Both the position numbers and the translations under genes were made by a program. Positions 10,244 through 20,893 of a stretch of DNA of 64,000 nucleotides are shown piece after piece. The stretch is from the NCBI RefSeq assembly GCF_000001735.4, contig NC_003070.9, positions 18,771,971-18,835,970 of the forward strand. Direction: 5' to 3'. Position 1 is the stretch's first letter, and the number at the start of each line of letters is the position of its first letter. The notes beneath the pieces are model-generated. The model saw nothing but the letters and a program-made list of their open reading frames with translations. It searched no databases and was not told where the DNA came from. The DNA is from Arabidopsis thaliana (Eukaryota > Streptophyta > Magnoliopsida > Brassicales > Brassicaceae).

Positions 10244-12415
10244 ATGGGGAATTGCTTAGCCAAGAAATACGGATTGGTGATGAAACCACAACAAAATGGT
10301 GAAAGATCAGTTGAGATCGAGAACAGAAGAAGGAGCACCCACCAAGATCCGTCTAAAATATCCACCGGAACGAATCAACCACCACCTTGGCGGAATCCAG
10401 CGAAACACAGTGGTGCTGCAGCTATACTCGAGAAGCCGTACGAAGACGTGAAACTGTTCTACACTTTGAGCAAAGAATTGGGTCGAGGCCAGTTTGGAGT
10501 AACGTATCTGTGCACAGAGAAGTCGACGGGGAAGAGATTCGCTTGCAAGTCGATTTCCAAGAAGAAACTTGTGACGAAAGGTGATAAAGAAGATATGAGG
10601 AGAGAGATTCAGATTATGCAGCATTTGAGTGGACAACCTAACATTGTTGAGTTTAAAGGAGCTTATGAAGATGAGAAAGCTGTGAATTTGGTTATGGAGC
10701 TTTGTGCTGGTGGTGAATTGTTCGATAGGATTTTAGCAAAGGGACATTACAGTGAGAGAGCAGCTGCTTCTGTTTGTAGACAGATTGTTAATGTTGTCAA
10801 TATTTGTCATTTCATGGGTGTGATGCATAGAGACTTAAAGCCTGAGAATTTCTTGTTATCTAGCAAAGATGAGAAGGCTCTTATCAAAGCCACTGATTTC
10901 GGATTATCAGTCTTTATCGAAGAAGGTATATTACATCTTTTGTTGTATTGGTGATATGTCTTTTGGAATTGGTTCATTCATGATGGTTTATTTTGCAGGG
11001 AGAGTGTATAAAGATATAGTTGGGAGTGCATATTATGTTGCTCCTGAAGTTTTGAAGCGGAGATATGGTAAAGAAATCGATATATGGAGTGCTGGAATTA
11101 TACTATACATTCTACTTAGTGGTGTGCCTCCGTTTTGGGCTGGTAAATGCGATGAAATTATCGGTTATTTCGATTCATATATATTTGAGAAGAATGTAGT
11201 TGCATGTGTGTATGAGTATGGATTGTTGGCTTTGGGAATGTAGAAACGGAGAAAGGGATATTTGATGCTATATTGGAAGGTGAAATCGACTTTGAATCCC
11301 AACCTTGGCCCTCAATTTCCAATAGTGCTAAAGATTTGGTACGTAGAATGTTGACACAAGATCCGAAAAGACGGATTTCTGCTGCTGAAGTTCTTAGTAA
11401 GTAAACGATCTTATTCTTTGTTGGTTATGGTAACTTCTTGTATACTTACTTGAATGTTGACAATATGGTTGATGTTTTACCTTTTGAAGAGCATCCATGG
11501 CTAAGAGAAGGTGGAGAAGCATCGGATAAGCCTATTGATAGTGCTGTTCTCTCAAGGATGAAGCAATTTAGAGCGATGAATAAACTAAAGAAACTTGCTT
11601 TAAAGGTTAGATCAAAGATTCTACACCTTGTTGCCAGATTTGACAGTCCTTTGTACCTTTCATCTTACAGATTGATTTTGACACAGGTCATTGCGGAGAA
11701 CATTGACACGGAAGAAATACAAGGCTTAAAGGCGATGTTTGCTAATATAGATACAGACAATAGTGGTACTATCACATACGAAGAATTGAAAGAAGGATTA
11801 GCCAAACTGGGATCAAGACTCACTGAAGCTGAAGTGAAACAGCTCATGGATGCTGTAAGTTTTGATCAAGACAAGATCGTTCATTTACTTCTTGAATGTT
11901 TAAAAACTCCTATTCGGGTTTTTGTGATTCAGGCTGACGTTGATGGAAATGGGTCAATAGATTACATTGAGTTTATTACTGCAACAATGCATAGACATAG
12001 GCTTGAAAGTAATGAGAACGTTTACAAAGCCTTCCAACATTTTGACAAAGATGGGAGTGGGTAAGTGATCTTTCTTTTGGTATGAATCATTTTGCAATGT
12101 AAATAGATTTGTTAGCAATGATTGATGAGACTATTACTGAAAATGTGTTTAATAGATACATTACGACAGACGAGCTAGAGGCTGCTTTGAAGGAATATGG
12201 AATGGGAGATGATGCTACTATCAAAGAGATTTTGTCTGATGTCGACGCTGATAATGTAAAAGCCAAAAGATTAAAGCTCTTCGCCCTTGTAACGTTTTTC
12301 GTTTTCTTTCTCTGACCTCAAATTTTGTTTCTTGTTACAGGACGGTAGAATCAACTATGACGAGTTTTGTGCTATGATGAGAAGTGGGAATCCACAACAA
12401 CCAAGATTGTTCTAA
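10244..12415 (+). CDS. CPK33: Calcium-dependent protein kinase CPK33
   Basis: Eight exons: 10244-10925, 10999-11142, 11244-11396, 11490-11605, 11687-11854, 11933-12060, 12156-12255 and 12341-12415. All phases agree and give 521 residues. MGNC at the N-terminus is a myristoylation (Gly2) and palmitoylation (Cys4) signal, implying membrane attachment. The kinase domain starts near residue 73 with the glycine loop GRGQFG (80-85), catalytic Lys102 in FACKSI, the HRDLKPEN catalytic loop, DFG and the APE-type PEVL segment. An autoinhibitory junction ([17 protein letters not shown]) follows. Four EF-hands complete it, with loops beginning [24 protein letters not shown] and DADNDGRI, all with the key Asp and Glu positions. 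Published work links CPK33 to FD phosphorylation in flowering and to stomatal channels. Downstream it converges on AUG4. Confidence 0.96.
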
Positions 12416-12748
12416 CATATTTTATTTGTCTTCTGTCTGAATCTAATCAAAAAAGACAAGAGTGGTATTATTATTGTTGTTTAGGCAAAAATTTAAGGTT
12501 GAAAAGAGAGAGAGAGAGATGATTGCTTTCATTTATTTTGGTACTGCTAAACTGGTCATCTCATTTGGTTTGAAGGACCAATAAAAGTATATAACAGAGG
12601 AAGATAACACAATGTAAGTAGATTACAAGTAGTGGACCACATAGCTAGATGTATATTTAAATTATACTGATTTTTTCTCCCAGTTCAATCTTTCTTGGAG
12701 GATTAGATTTGCTAATACATATATCACAAGTGTTAACAAATCTAGTGA
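12416..12748. other. Convergent 3' ends of CPK33 and AUG4
   Basis: This is a 333-bp spacer holding both 3' untranslated regions and a short GA microsatellite near 12,506-12,520. Nothing else is seen. Confidence 0.5.
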
Positions 12749-15645
12749 TCAGTCATGAGACTTAAGGTCCATTTCTACTTGATGAATGGTCCACTGCATA
12801 TTTTCCAGTTTCTGCAAAACCATGAAAGCTCTCATTATAATTCGTGTTGTTGTATTCCCACAAGTCAAATCAAATTTAGAAGGTGAAATGACTTAAGTAA
12901 TGACTTGCTTGTACCTTAACAATGTCATGGTACTGTCTGGCAATTGTATCAAAATGCGGATCTACTCCTTGATATTCTCTAAGCCGAGTAACCTGTGTGT
13001 CATTTCGCAGGCTCGGTTAATTAATCGGGAGTAAAATGCCAATGAAGACTGAACAAAAGGGTTTAGTGCTAAGCAATGTAAGAGAGGATAAAGACACAAA
13101 CCGCTTTGTTGTATGCAGCTGAAGCTTCCTCGGTAGCCTCGACTAGATAATTCCTAAAAAAATACAATAATGCTTGGAGGTGAGAGACGGGGTCATGGAT
13201 TTATCAAATACATGGAAAGAAACATGTCTGGAAAATAGATTCCCGCACCTGATGTTGTGCAGAGCTGATATGGAGTCAGGGGTGTATGTCTCAAGGAGGA
13301 GAACATTTTCCAAAACCCTTCAAGCAGAGAAAGATAAGATATCTTAACTACTGCAATAGCCTGAAATTTAGATCCTAAACAGTAAAGGATGAGATTATAC
13401 CTTAATTTTGCATTCATGGTCTCACACCTTTTACACAACCAAGTCTTCTGCATCTCATTCTGTGACAATATATAGAGTAAGCTATATATGAACAGGCAGC
13501 ATTTAAATCAATTGGAAAACACTGAAACCCTTACATATTTGTGTTGATGTTCTAACTTTAGATCCTTCACAAGCTTTATAAGTACCCCGAGTATTTGTTC
13601 CAGGACCTTGTTCAGAATAAAAACGAACAGTCATCAGAACTTACTACAACTAGGGGATACATGGATAATTGACAAGTAGTAGCTTTCATATACATGTAGA
13701 AATTTATCTATAAAAAAAAAAAATTTAGTAAAATATCATGCAACAGCCCAGTAATTAGATTTTCGGTTTGCATAATACAATATGAATATTCTTTTCACCT
13801 ACATTGTAATATTCAGCAAACTTCCTGTCAGCCGAGTACAGGTCCTCTCGTAGAGCTGCTTCATCTCTTTCAATCTCCTCAATTATAAACTTAACCCTGA
13901 AATGCAAGAAAACACGGTCACTCATCGGTACTAGAGAGCTTAAGAGGATGGCTAAGTGTGAGAAAATCATTTGTTCCTTCTAGACTTTTAATAAACTTTA
14001 CAGAGAAACAGAATACTATCACGAACATAACTTTTTCTCTATGGCTATGATCCCATCATCTAAAAGAGGCTTTCAGTTGCATTTCGCTACCATATGTTTA
14101 CATGTATATCACATTATGTAGATATATATATCCCTAGAAAGGCCAGTTGCCATCCGTCTTCACTAAAACCATAACGCTATTAAGTTTTTCTTTTAGATGT
14201 CTTTAGGCATAGTTAAACCATAGTGATAAAGCTAACCTTTCTGGGAGCCTAGCACTTGAATTTCGATTTCCTGTGGACGAATCTGTCATTTAATGAAGAG
14301 TATAAGAAAAATACAGTCAGGATTGGCACACAACTTAACATAAAGTCCAAGTATCACATTGGACAGGAACAAATGAATTTGGGTAAGGAGCGAAAGACCT
14401 CTTTCTCTGTCTGCTAGTAATGAAGATCTTACCAGTGTCATCAACAATGGCATCAGCCAACTTATCACATTTTTCCTTCAATCGACCTTCTATCTCACGG
14501 GCAAGAAACATTTGGTAGTCAGCCATGTCCTAAGCAAAGTTATTTAAAAGAAAAAATTAGATACTCAAAGATATCCATAACCCAATCTTTCATAAGAATT
14601 GGTGCAAAAATATTTCGCAATCAGCAGATGAAGGAACAACATAGTTATGAAGACACCAAAAGTAGGCACAGTATGATCTCACATTACCATGGAAATAGTA
14701 TTTTGAAGCTGAACATAGGATAAGTAAGCAGGTGTTATTCCAAGAAATCGATTCGGAACACCACCTACTACGTCAGTATCAACAGCACTAAGACTAATCC
14801 CACCAGCAACACTATTTGCAGAGCTATTCGCATAGTTCACGGAGTTAGAAGTGGAGCTAATCGTAAAACTCGTGCTTGCACTATCAAGAGAGCTTCTTGA
14901 AAGTATACTCCACTTTTCAATCTCTTCCTCATGAATTTCACCACCATCTGAAATAAGAGGTAGCCTCAGTTTCTGAGCCGCCTCAGCAACCACCAACCTA
15001 TGCTCTAGAGTCTCATAAACCTAAAAAAAATCAACAATTATGCTCATAAATGAGTCTCGAGATAACAAATAATTCCAGAAAAAAAATCACGTTTTTGAGA
15101 TTAGAAACCTGAGGAGAATTCTTCAAGCCAAGTTGAGGGTATAGACCTTGAACATCACGAATTCCCCCATGGTTAGCTACTGAAATAGCTTGCTGATATT
15201 CTTCAACCATAGCTACAGCTTCACAATAAATAGCCTAACAATTGTAAAAACTAATAATGTGAGTCCTTAGATTGAATCAAACCCTAATTTGAACTAATCA
15301 GCTTCAACTTCAATAAGTGAATGAAGAAAATCCTGAAATTAAAATAAACCCCAAAAATGGAAGAAGAGATAAAAGTGTTACCATAGCTTCCAAATACCGA
15401 AGTCTCTCCCGAGACATCTCCTCTCTCGCCTGCAATGTCGATACAATAACATTTGAGGCTCTTAAAGAGAATTAGGGGATTGTGGACACAAAATCTGAAA
15501 GAGAGATTACGAGTTGGAGATCGGAGTAGACAGATTTGGTAACAAGAGATCCATCGGGAGCCAAACAGTGACGCTCTAACTGATCGATCAATTGGTTGAC
15601 ATCCGCCGGTAGATTCTGAGCCGCGCCTTGCAGTGCCTTCACCAT
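12749..15645 (-). CDS. AUG4: Augmin complex subunit 4 (HAUS4-like)
   Basis: Thirteen exons: 15511-15645, 15382-15429, 15109-15234, 14688-15020, 14433-14529, 14237-14282, 13803-13896, 13535-13606, 13401-13459, 13249-13317, 13102-13153, 12915-12992 and 12749-12811. All junctions are GT-AG and in phase, giving 423 residues. The protein begins MVKALQGAAQNLPADVNQL. It has a Ser-rich loop in the large fourth exon, then a long helical region (REIEGRLKEKCDKLADAI ... FIIEEIERDEAALREDLY ... DLKLEHQHKYNEMQKTWL), ending MDLKSHD. I recognise it as plant AUG4. Augmin recruits gamma-tubulin to existing microtubules for branched nucleation in spindle and phragmoplast. The start was taken at the first ATG; an upstream frame has only TTG. 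Confidence 0.94.
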
Positions 15646-16039
15646 TGGCGGCGATAGATACCTCAATGTGACGTTTTCCAGCGAGAGATCTGCTTCGATC
15701 TACCTTTTGCCGCGACTGTTGATTCAAAAACTTATTCTCAGGCGCTCCATTGCCAATTCTCTCCCTTAATAATTTATCTTCTTTTAGATTTTGGGAAAAT
15801 CGTTAAAACAAAATCTTTTAAAAAAAAGTTACCCGAACAAGTTCAGCCTGACGAGAAAAAGTTAACTTAAGACTCAAATAAGCATAAGTTAACTTTTTAC
15901 CTTGGGCCAGTCAACTTCAGATAAATCTCCTATACTAAGTAACGAAATCAATTACATGATACGTAGTAACAAAAGCTATCAACGATGTTCATAATGTGTG
16001 CATGAAAATGTGGTAAGTTAATATGAAAATCTTTTAAAT
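15646..16039. other. AUG4 promoter side, intergenic
   Basis: This holds the AUG4 leader and promoter on the minus strand. No gene signal was found on either strand before the Argonaute fragment. Confidence 0.45.
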
Positions 16040-16470
16040 CACCTCAATCGGTAAGTAAATCGGGTGATCAGAGCCGACATCCCTTAGACAAGGAAAGTCA
16101 CCTAAATATTTCAGCTTAATTCCCAACACTTTGGTGAAATATTTATATACCGTAGTCTTAACCTTCACCGATTCTTAGTTTTTTGTTTGTAAACTTTCGA
16201 ATAAACCTAAATAAAGCAAAGAAATATATCTTATAATAATGAACATAAAAAGTATATAAACATAAGAGACATACATTTGTTCATTGTAGTGATCTTTACT
16301 TAGACCAAATATCATGTACTCTTTATCATCGTGTAACGTCTGAATTTTCCGACTTTTTAAAATGTGTTTAGCCTCTTTCCAGTCAAGTTCACCAGCCGAA
16401 GGATTCAAGGACAATATCCCATGAGTAAAATGCAAGAAGATGTAGTCGTTGCCCCTTGATGATTCTCTGG
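16040..16470 (-). pseudogene. Argonaute (AGO4-clade) fragment, linker to PAZ region
   Basis: Two exon pieces on the minus strand, about 16,470-16,275 and 16,206-16,040, flank a 68-bp intron with intact GT and AG. The first reads ELDWKEAKHILKSRKIQ ... DKEYMIFGLSKDHYNEQM. It aligns with the Argonaute linker motif DW..AK..LK......E..I.GLS....EQ. The second reads VYKYFTKVLGIKLKYLGDFP, then CLRDVGSDHPIYLPIEV. It aligns with the AGO4-type start of PAZ (V..YF.....I.L.Y..DLPC..VG......Y.P.E). One extra base near 16,160 breaks the frame between them, and the rest of the gene is absent. Identification rests on motif recall, not a search. Confidence 0.6.
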
Positions 16471-17209
16471 ATTCGTTAATTTGTTGATTGACACTCAAAA
16501 TCTTTTTTTTGAAACTTTGTTTTTTTTGGCAAAGTTCTCATAGCTAGGTTCAACTTTTGTTAAATCTCAACTCTTCATTTCTTTAATGTTATTCACATTC
16601 CTATCAACAAAATAAATTACTTGAAACATCTATAATATCAAATAATTTAATAATTAATTCTTCAATTATTCACTTAAATAACAAAATATCATCACATATA
16701 ATATAGAAAATGGAATAATAGATGTTATACGGTTCATAAATTTGATTTTTTTCTTTGTTTTTTTTTCTTGCATATTCTCTTCATTTGTTTTCAAACTTTA
16801 GGCGTCATCTCTAAGCTTCTCTTTTTTTTTCAAATAATATTTCATCTCTAGACAAAGTTTATGTTTGAAAATCACTATCTTTTTTGTCATATAGAATATT
16901 TTAATATGTAAAATGGAATAATATCTATTATATGGTTCATAAATTGTGAGATTTATATGTTAGTAAAGGCTTATGAAGCCATGCACTGCCAGATTATTGG
17001 TCCATGGAATAATAGATGTTATATGGAATAATATCTATTATATGGTTCTCCATTTCTTGAACCTTTTTGCAATATCAAACATTCAAACTCATATCACAAA
17101 GAAAACCAATCTAGTCGTATCAAATTATCGATTAAAATTTATAAATCGAAATAAACAAAACACTAATAAAATACCAAAGTTTAACATATAAAAACTAACT
17201 AATCACATA
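16471..17209. other. AT-rich intergenic DNA with short local repeats
   Basis: The phrase 'ATGGAATAATAGATGTTATA' with a following TATGGTTC recurs with variation at about 16,709-16,735, 16,913-16,938 and 17,004-17,046, a small local duplication. No gene was recognised. Confidence 0.4.
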
Positions 17210-17674
17210 TCATGCGTAATTACACAACCCATAGACACAAAACTCACCAACCAAACAACTATGGTTGCACTCCCCACAATGCCTCTTATCATAAGCTAAG
17301 TAAACGCACTCTCCTCTACAACAAGTCTGCGTGAACTTGCATTGGTTCTTACATGCGCCACAGTTATCGTTATCGTACGCCAGATCAACACACTTGTTGC
17401 TACAACACGCCATGGTTGAGTTGTACATTCCTTGACTCTTGCATATCTCCTCTTCTTTATTGCAATGATCCGCTGCGTTAAGATTACGACCGTTCTTTGC
17501 GTTTTGCGCTAAGAAACGGCTCACCCTTCCCGTTGTAATTAGCGTTTGCGTCTGCGTATGCGTTTGTAACAACGTTTCTGTTTTGTTGTTGCTAACAAAT
17601 ACTGTAGCAATGAGTACCATTATGGCTATAGAAATGGTTAGAAGTATTGTCAATACGGTATTTCTATGCCCCAT
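17210..17674 (-). CDS. STIG1-family secreted cysteine-rich protein
   Basis: Single exon, 154 residues. An N-terminal hydrophobic segment (about residues 8-27, [20 protein letters not shown]) acts as a signal peptide. A Thr/Gln-rich linker follows, then a cysteine-rich C-terminal domain from about residue 70. The domain carries the repeated STIG1 pattern: [21 protein letters not shown], then [21 protein letters not shown], then [12 protein letters not shown]. Stigma-specific STIG1 relatives are apoplastic peptides acting at stigma and pollen tube surfaces and in exudate secretion. A TATA box lies 89-96 bp upstream. Length and motif spacing are normal for the family. Receptor and tissue cannot be told from the sequence. 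Confidence 0.92.
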   Translation of the reverse strand: MGHRNTVLTILLTISIAIMVLIATVFVSNNKTETLLQTHTQTQTLITTGRVSRFLAQNAKNGRNLNAADHCNKEEEICKSQGMYNSTMACCSNKCVDLAYDNDNCGACKNQCKFTQTCCRGECVYLAYDKRHCGECNHSCLVGEFCVYGLCNYA

Positions 17675-17762
17675 GTCTTTTTTCGTTTGTTAAAAAGAGA
17701 AGTTGAGAGAAAGAGAGATTTGGGATCGTGAAATGTATTGTTAAGGACGAGGGAAATAGAGT

Positions 17763-17770
17763 TTATATAA
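17763..17770 (-). promoter_or_regulatory. TATA box of the STIG1-like gene
   Basis: The minus strand reads TTATATAAAC about 90 bp upstream of the STIG1 start codon. Confidence 0.55.
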
Positions 17771-18130
17771 AGTTTGACGAGTCGTATTATTCTGTAGTAG
17801 CTATGCATGTGATGGAAATTGAGTAAAGTACGTTTAAATAATTCTTCATTAATGTTGAATATTTTTATCACAAAGTCCAAAAAATTTGTAATTAGTTTTC
17901 CAAGAATTTTGAAAGTTCAAGTTTATATTCAAAAGAACTATTTTGTCCGGTAACGTAAGTTTGTGTATTTTTTCGGGTCTTGGTTATTATAAGTTTATAT
18001 CTTTAGATCCAATTATGAACGAAGGAAGCGGGAAACATATATGTATGTTCATCAAAAATTAAAGCTATTTGACTCCATATATTTTACTCTTATCATCACT
18101 TATATAATTCTGCATTGGATCACTAACTAT

Positions 18131-18215
18131 ATATCCTACTATATTATTTGGGAAGTACATTTTAAATGTAACATTAATTTTTGTAATTAATTACATGACA
18201 ATGCCATTAGAAAAA
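18131..18215. repeat. Direct repeat R1, copy 1
   Basis: About 85 bp starting TATCCTACTATATTATTTGG recur at 18,957-19,045 with a handful of changes. Further along, 18,311-18,358 (GACGGGTTATCAAAAATTTT...) is again found at 19,786-19,835. In the second copy the two parts are separated by a Helitron-like insert. Confidence 0.7.
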
Positions 18216-18364
18216 TTTAATAAAAAAAAATCTTTAATGACGTTATTAAGGTTACCAAAATCATTTAACGACAATATTCATCTCTTAATTATAGGGCTTA
18301 TTGGATCTAAAGACGGGTTATCAAAAATTTTCTAAACTGAAGCAAAATATACTAATATTATTTT

Positions 18365-18877
18365 TTAAAATCTTTAATATTTTATTTTTTAAGACCACTA
18401 ATATTAAACATATCAAATCATCCTAATTTAGAAAAGATTATATAAAACCAAAAATGTTTTGTGGTATGTATAATGTTACTATATAAAATTAAACTATAAA
18501 ATATAAATGTATTAGAGAATGGCAAAACTTTTATATATAACAAATAATTCTTAAATTTTAAAAATTACTACTTTAAAAAAAAATCACGGGACGGGTAAAG
18601 AAACTATAGAACGGGTTTTATTTTGGAATTGGGTTATATGGTGGATGTATTTGAATCAATATTTATAAAATTTTAAAATATTATTAATAGGCTGTTTTAA
18701 CAGGGGTTAAAACTTCAGTTTTTTAACAATTGTCTCATGGATACGTGGTATAGTGTTACTTAATAACAATTATAAACTGTAAAATATAAATATTTTATAA
18801 AAATAAAATTTGCAAGTTTTAATATATATTACTTTTAGAGTAAATCGTCTCGCGGTATACCGCGGGCTAAAATCTAG
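18365..18877 (+). mobile_element. Helitron-like element A
   Basis: The element ends with the palindrome CGCGGTATACCGCG (18,851-18,864), followed ten bases later by CTAG (18,874-18,877) and then T. This is the 3' hairpin plus CTRR end and A/T-type target of Helitrons. Its roughly 510 bp closely match 20,383-20,893 in the same orientation. No coding capacity, so non-autonomous (ATREP-like). The 5' boundary is approximate and taken from where the two copies diverge. Confidence 0.65.
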
Positions 18878-18956
18878 TATACATATATTATGCTTCTTGG
18901 GTTCAAGCTTACCAAATCTTACTAACGCATTTGACATTATAGCCACAATATAAATT

Positions 18957-19045
18957 ATCCTACTATATTATTTGGGAAGTACATTTTAAATGTAACCTTA
19001 ATTTTTGTAAGTAATTACATAGGTATGCCATTAGAAATAAAATTT
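18957..19045. repeat. Direct repeat R1, copy 2
   Basis: Second copy of the 18,131-18,215 repeat. Its continuation is interrupted by Helitron-like element C and resumes at about 19,785. Confidence 0.65.
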
Positions 19046-19064
19046 TAAAGAGTAAATTAATTTA

Positions 19065-19780
19065 TCTCTTTAAGGATTAAAAAGTCAAATACTAATTTAA
19101 ATAATTAAAATTAATTAAAAAACGAAATTATTATTAATTTCTAAAAATAATAACCAATCAAAATCAACATATAAGATTTGATATCTAAATTTTATTTAAT
19201 TTAATTTAATTAGAAAAACGAAATACATTATTAATTTCCAAAAAAGTAACCAATTAAAATCAACAAATTATATTTGATATCTAAATTATCATATTAATGT
19301 TTTATTAATTATTATAGTTCACTTATCATCTTTATATGATTCTATTTTTGCGAAAAAATAATATTAAGAAAACTTTCTACTGAGTAACGGGTCATAATTT
19401 GAAATATTTCTATTCAATTTCATACATATTATATTGAAAATTTATAATTTTATATACTACAATAATTAATAACATATTAGATGTGATTCAATTTTTAATA
19501 CAAGCTGGAAAATCCTAGAATTGACGGGTTTAGATCGATATTAATACAAGATGGTATACTACACATGAAACTCTTAAATTAAGAATCAAACTACAAGTGT
19601 ATAATTCTAAACACTAAACAATATAGATAATATCAACAAAACATATACAACTCACAGTTTACTATACATTTAAAATCAAATAAAATAATATCATATATTT
19701 TTAAATCATCTTTACAATAAAAGTTTTTAGTTTAACTAAAATATAAGCGTACTTGCGGTATACTGCAGGTTAATATCTAG
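19065..19780 (+). mobile_element. Helitron-like element C (diverged)
   Basis: Starts TCTCTTTAAGGATT after an A and ends with an imperfect hairpin TGCGGTATACTGCA (19,754-19,767) and CTAG at 19,777-19,780. It sits exactly where the second R1 copy is interrupted, supporting insertion. It is non-coding and AT-rich. The base after CTAG is A, not the expected T, so the 3' junction is slightly uncertain. Confidence 0.5.
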
Positions 19781-20382
19781 ATTAAGACGGATCATCAAAG
19801 ATTTCCTAAACTGAAGCAAAATATACTGAATATTCAAATATCTATCTGTTACCAAATTATAAACAAATAAGTCAATTTAATATTTTATATACGAAATCAA
19901 TTAAATCTTAATCACATAAAAATTAGCACAAAAAAAAAGTATTCAACAATTACAAAATTATCAAATCTTTGTATTATATAAGTTTTGATACTATATTCGA
20001 ATAAAATGTAATATACTTTTTCAATTTGAATTCTTTAACTAATTTAAGCTAACTAATATATTTGCTAATCTTATACCTATCAAAACCGACTATAGTTTCT
20101 TATCTCTATAGTATTTTTGCAAGACTTTTTTGGTGGATTTGGATAAAAGTGCATTCGGGTCATATGGTACATTTCCCTATTAAATAAATATGGTGCACTC
20201 CTATGTTATTAGCTAAAAATTTTAGATTATAATTCAGAGTCATATCATAAATAAAATTAATATTAATAAAATAAATGACTTTTTAGCAAGACGGATTTGG
20301 AGGGACGGGTTTTTTGAATCAACATTAATAAAAAAGTAAAATATAATTAATCTACCGTTTCTATACGGGTTAAATCTTTAAA

Positions 20383-20893
20383 TTATTATTTTTAAGACCA
20401 CTAATATTAAACATATCAAATCATCTTAATTTAGAAAAGGTTATATAAAACCAAAAAGTTATGTAATATGTATAATGTTACTATATATAAAATTAAACTA
20501 TAAAATATAAATGTATTAGAGAATGATACAATTTGCAAAAATTTTATATATAATAAATAATTCTTACATTTTAAAAATTACTACTTTAAAAAAAAATCAC
20601 GGGACGGGTAAAAAAATTACAGAACGGGTTTTATTTTGGAATTGAGTTATATGGTGGTTGTATTTGAATCAATATTTATAAAAAATTTAAAATATTATTA
20701 ATATGTTGTTTTAATAAGGGTTAAAACTTCAGATTTTTAACAATTATCTCATGGATTCGTGGTATACCGTTACTTAATAACAATTATAAATTGTAAAATA
20801 TAAATATTTTATAAAAATAAAATTTGCAAGTTTTAATAAATATTACTTAAAAAAAATAAATAGTCCCGCGGTATACCGCGGGTTAAAATCTAG
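20383..20893 (+). mobile_element. Helitron-like element B
   Basis: Close copy of element A. It ends with an 18-base perfect palindrome CCCGCGGTATACCGCGGG (20,865-20,882), then CTAG (20,890-20,893) followed by T. Non-coding. Upstream bases 20,280-20,382 may belong to a longer version of the same element, since 'GACGGG'-type motifs continue there. Confidence 0.65.
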
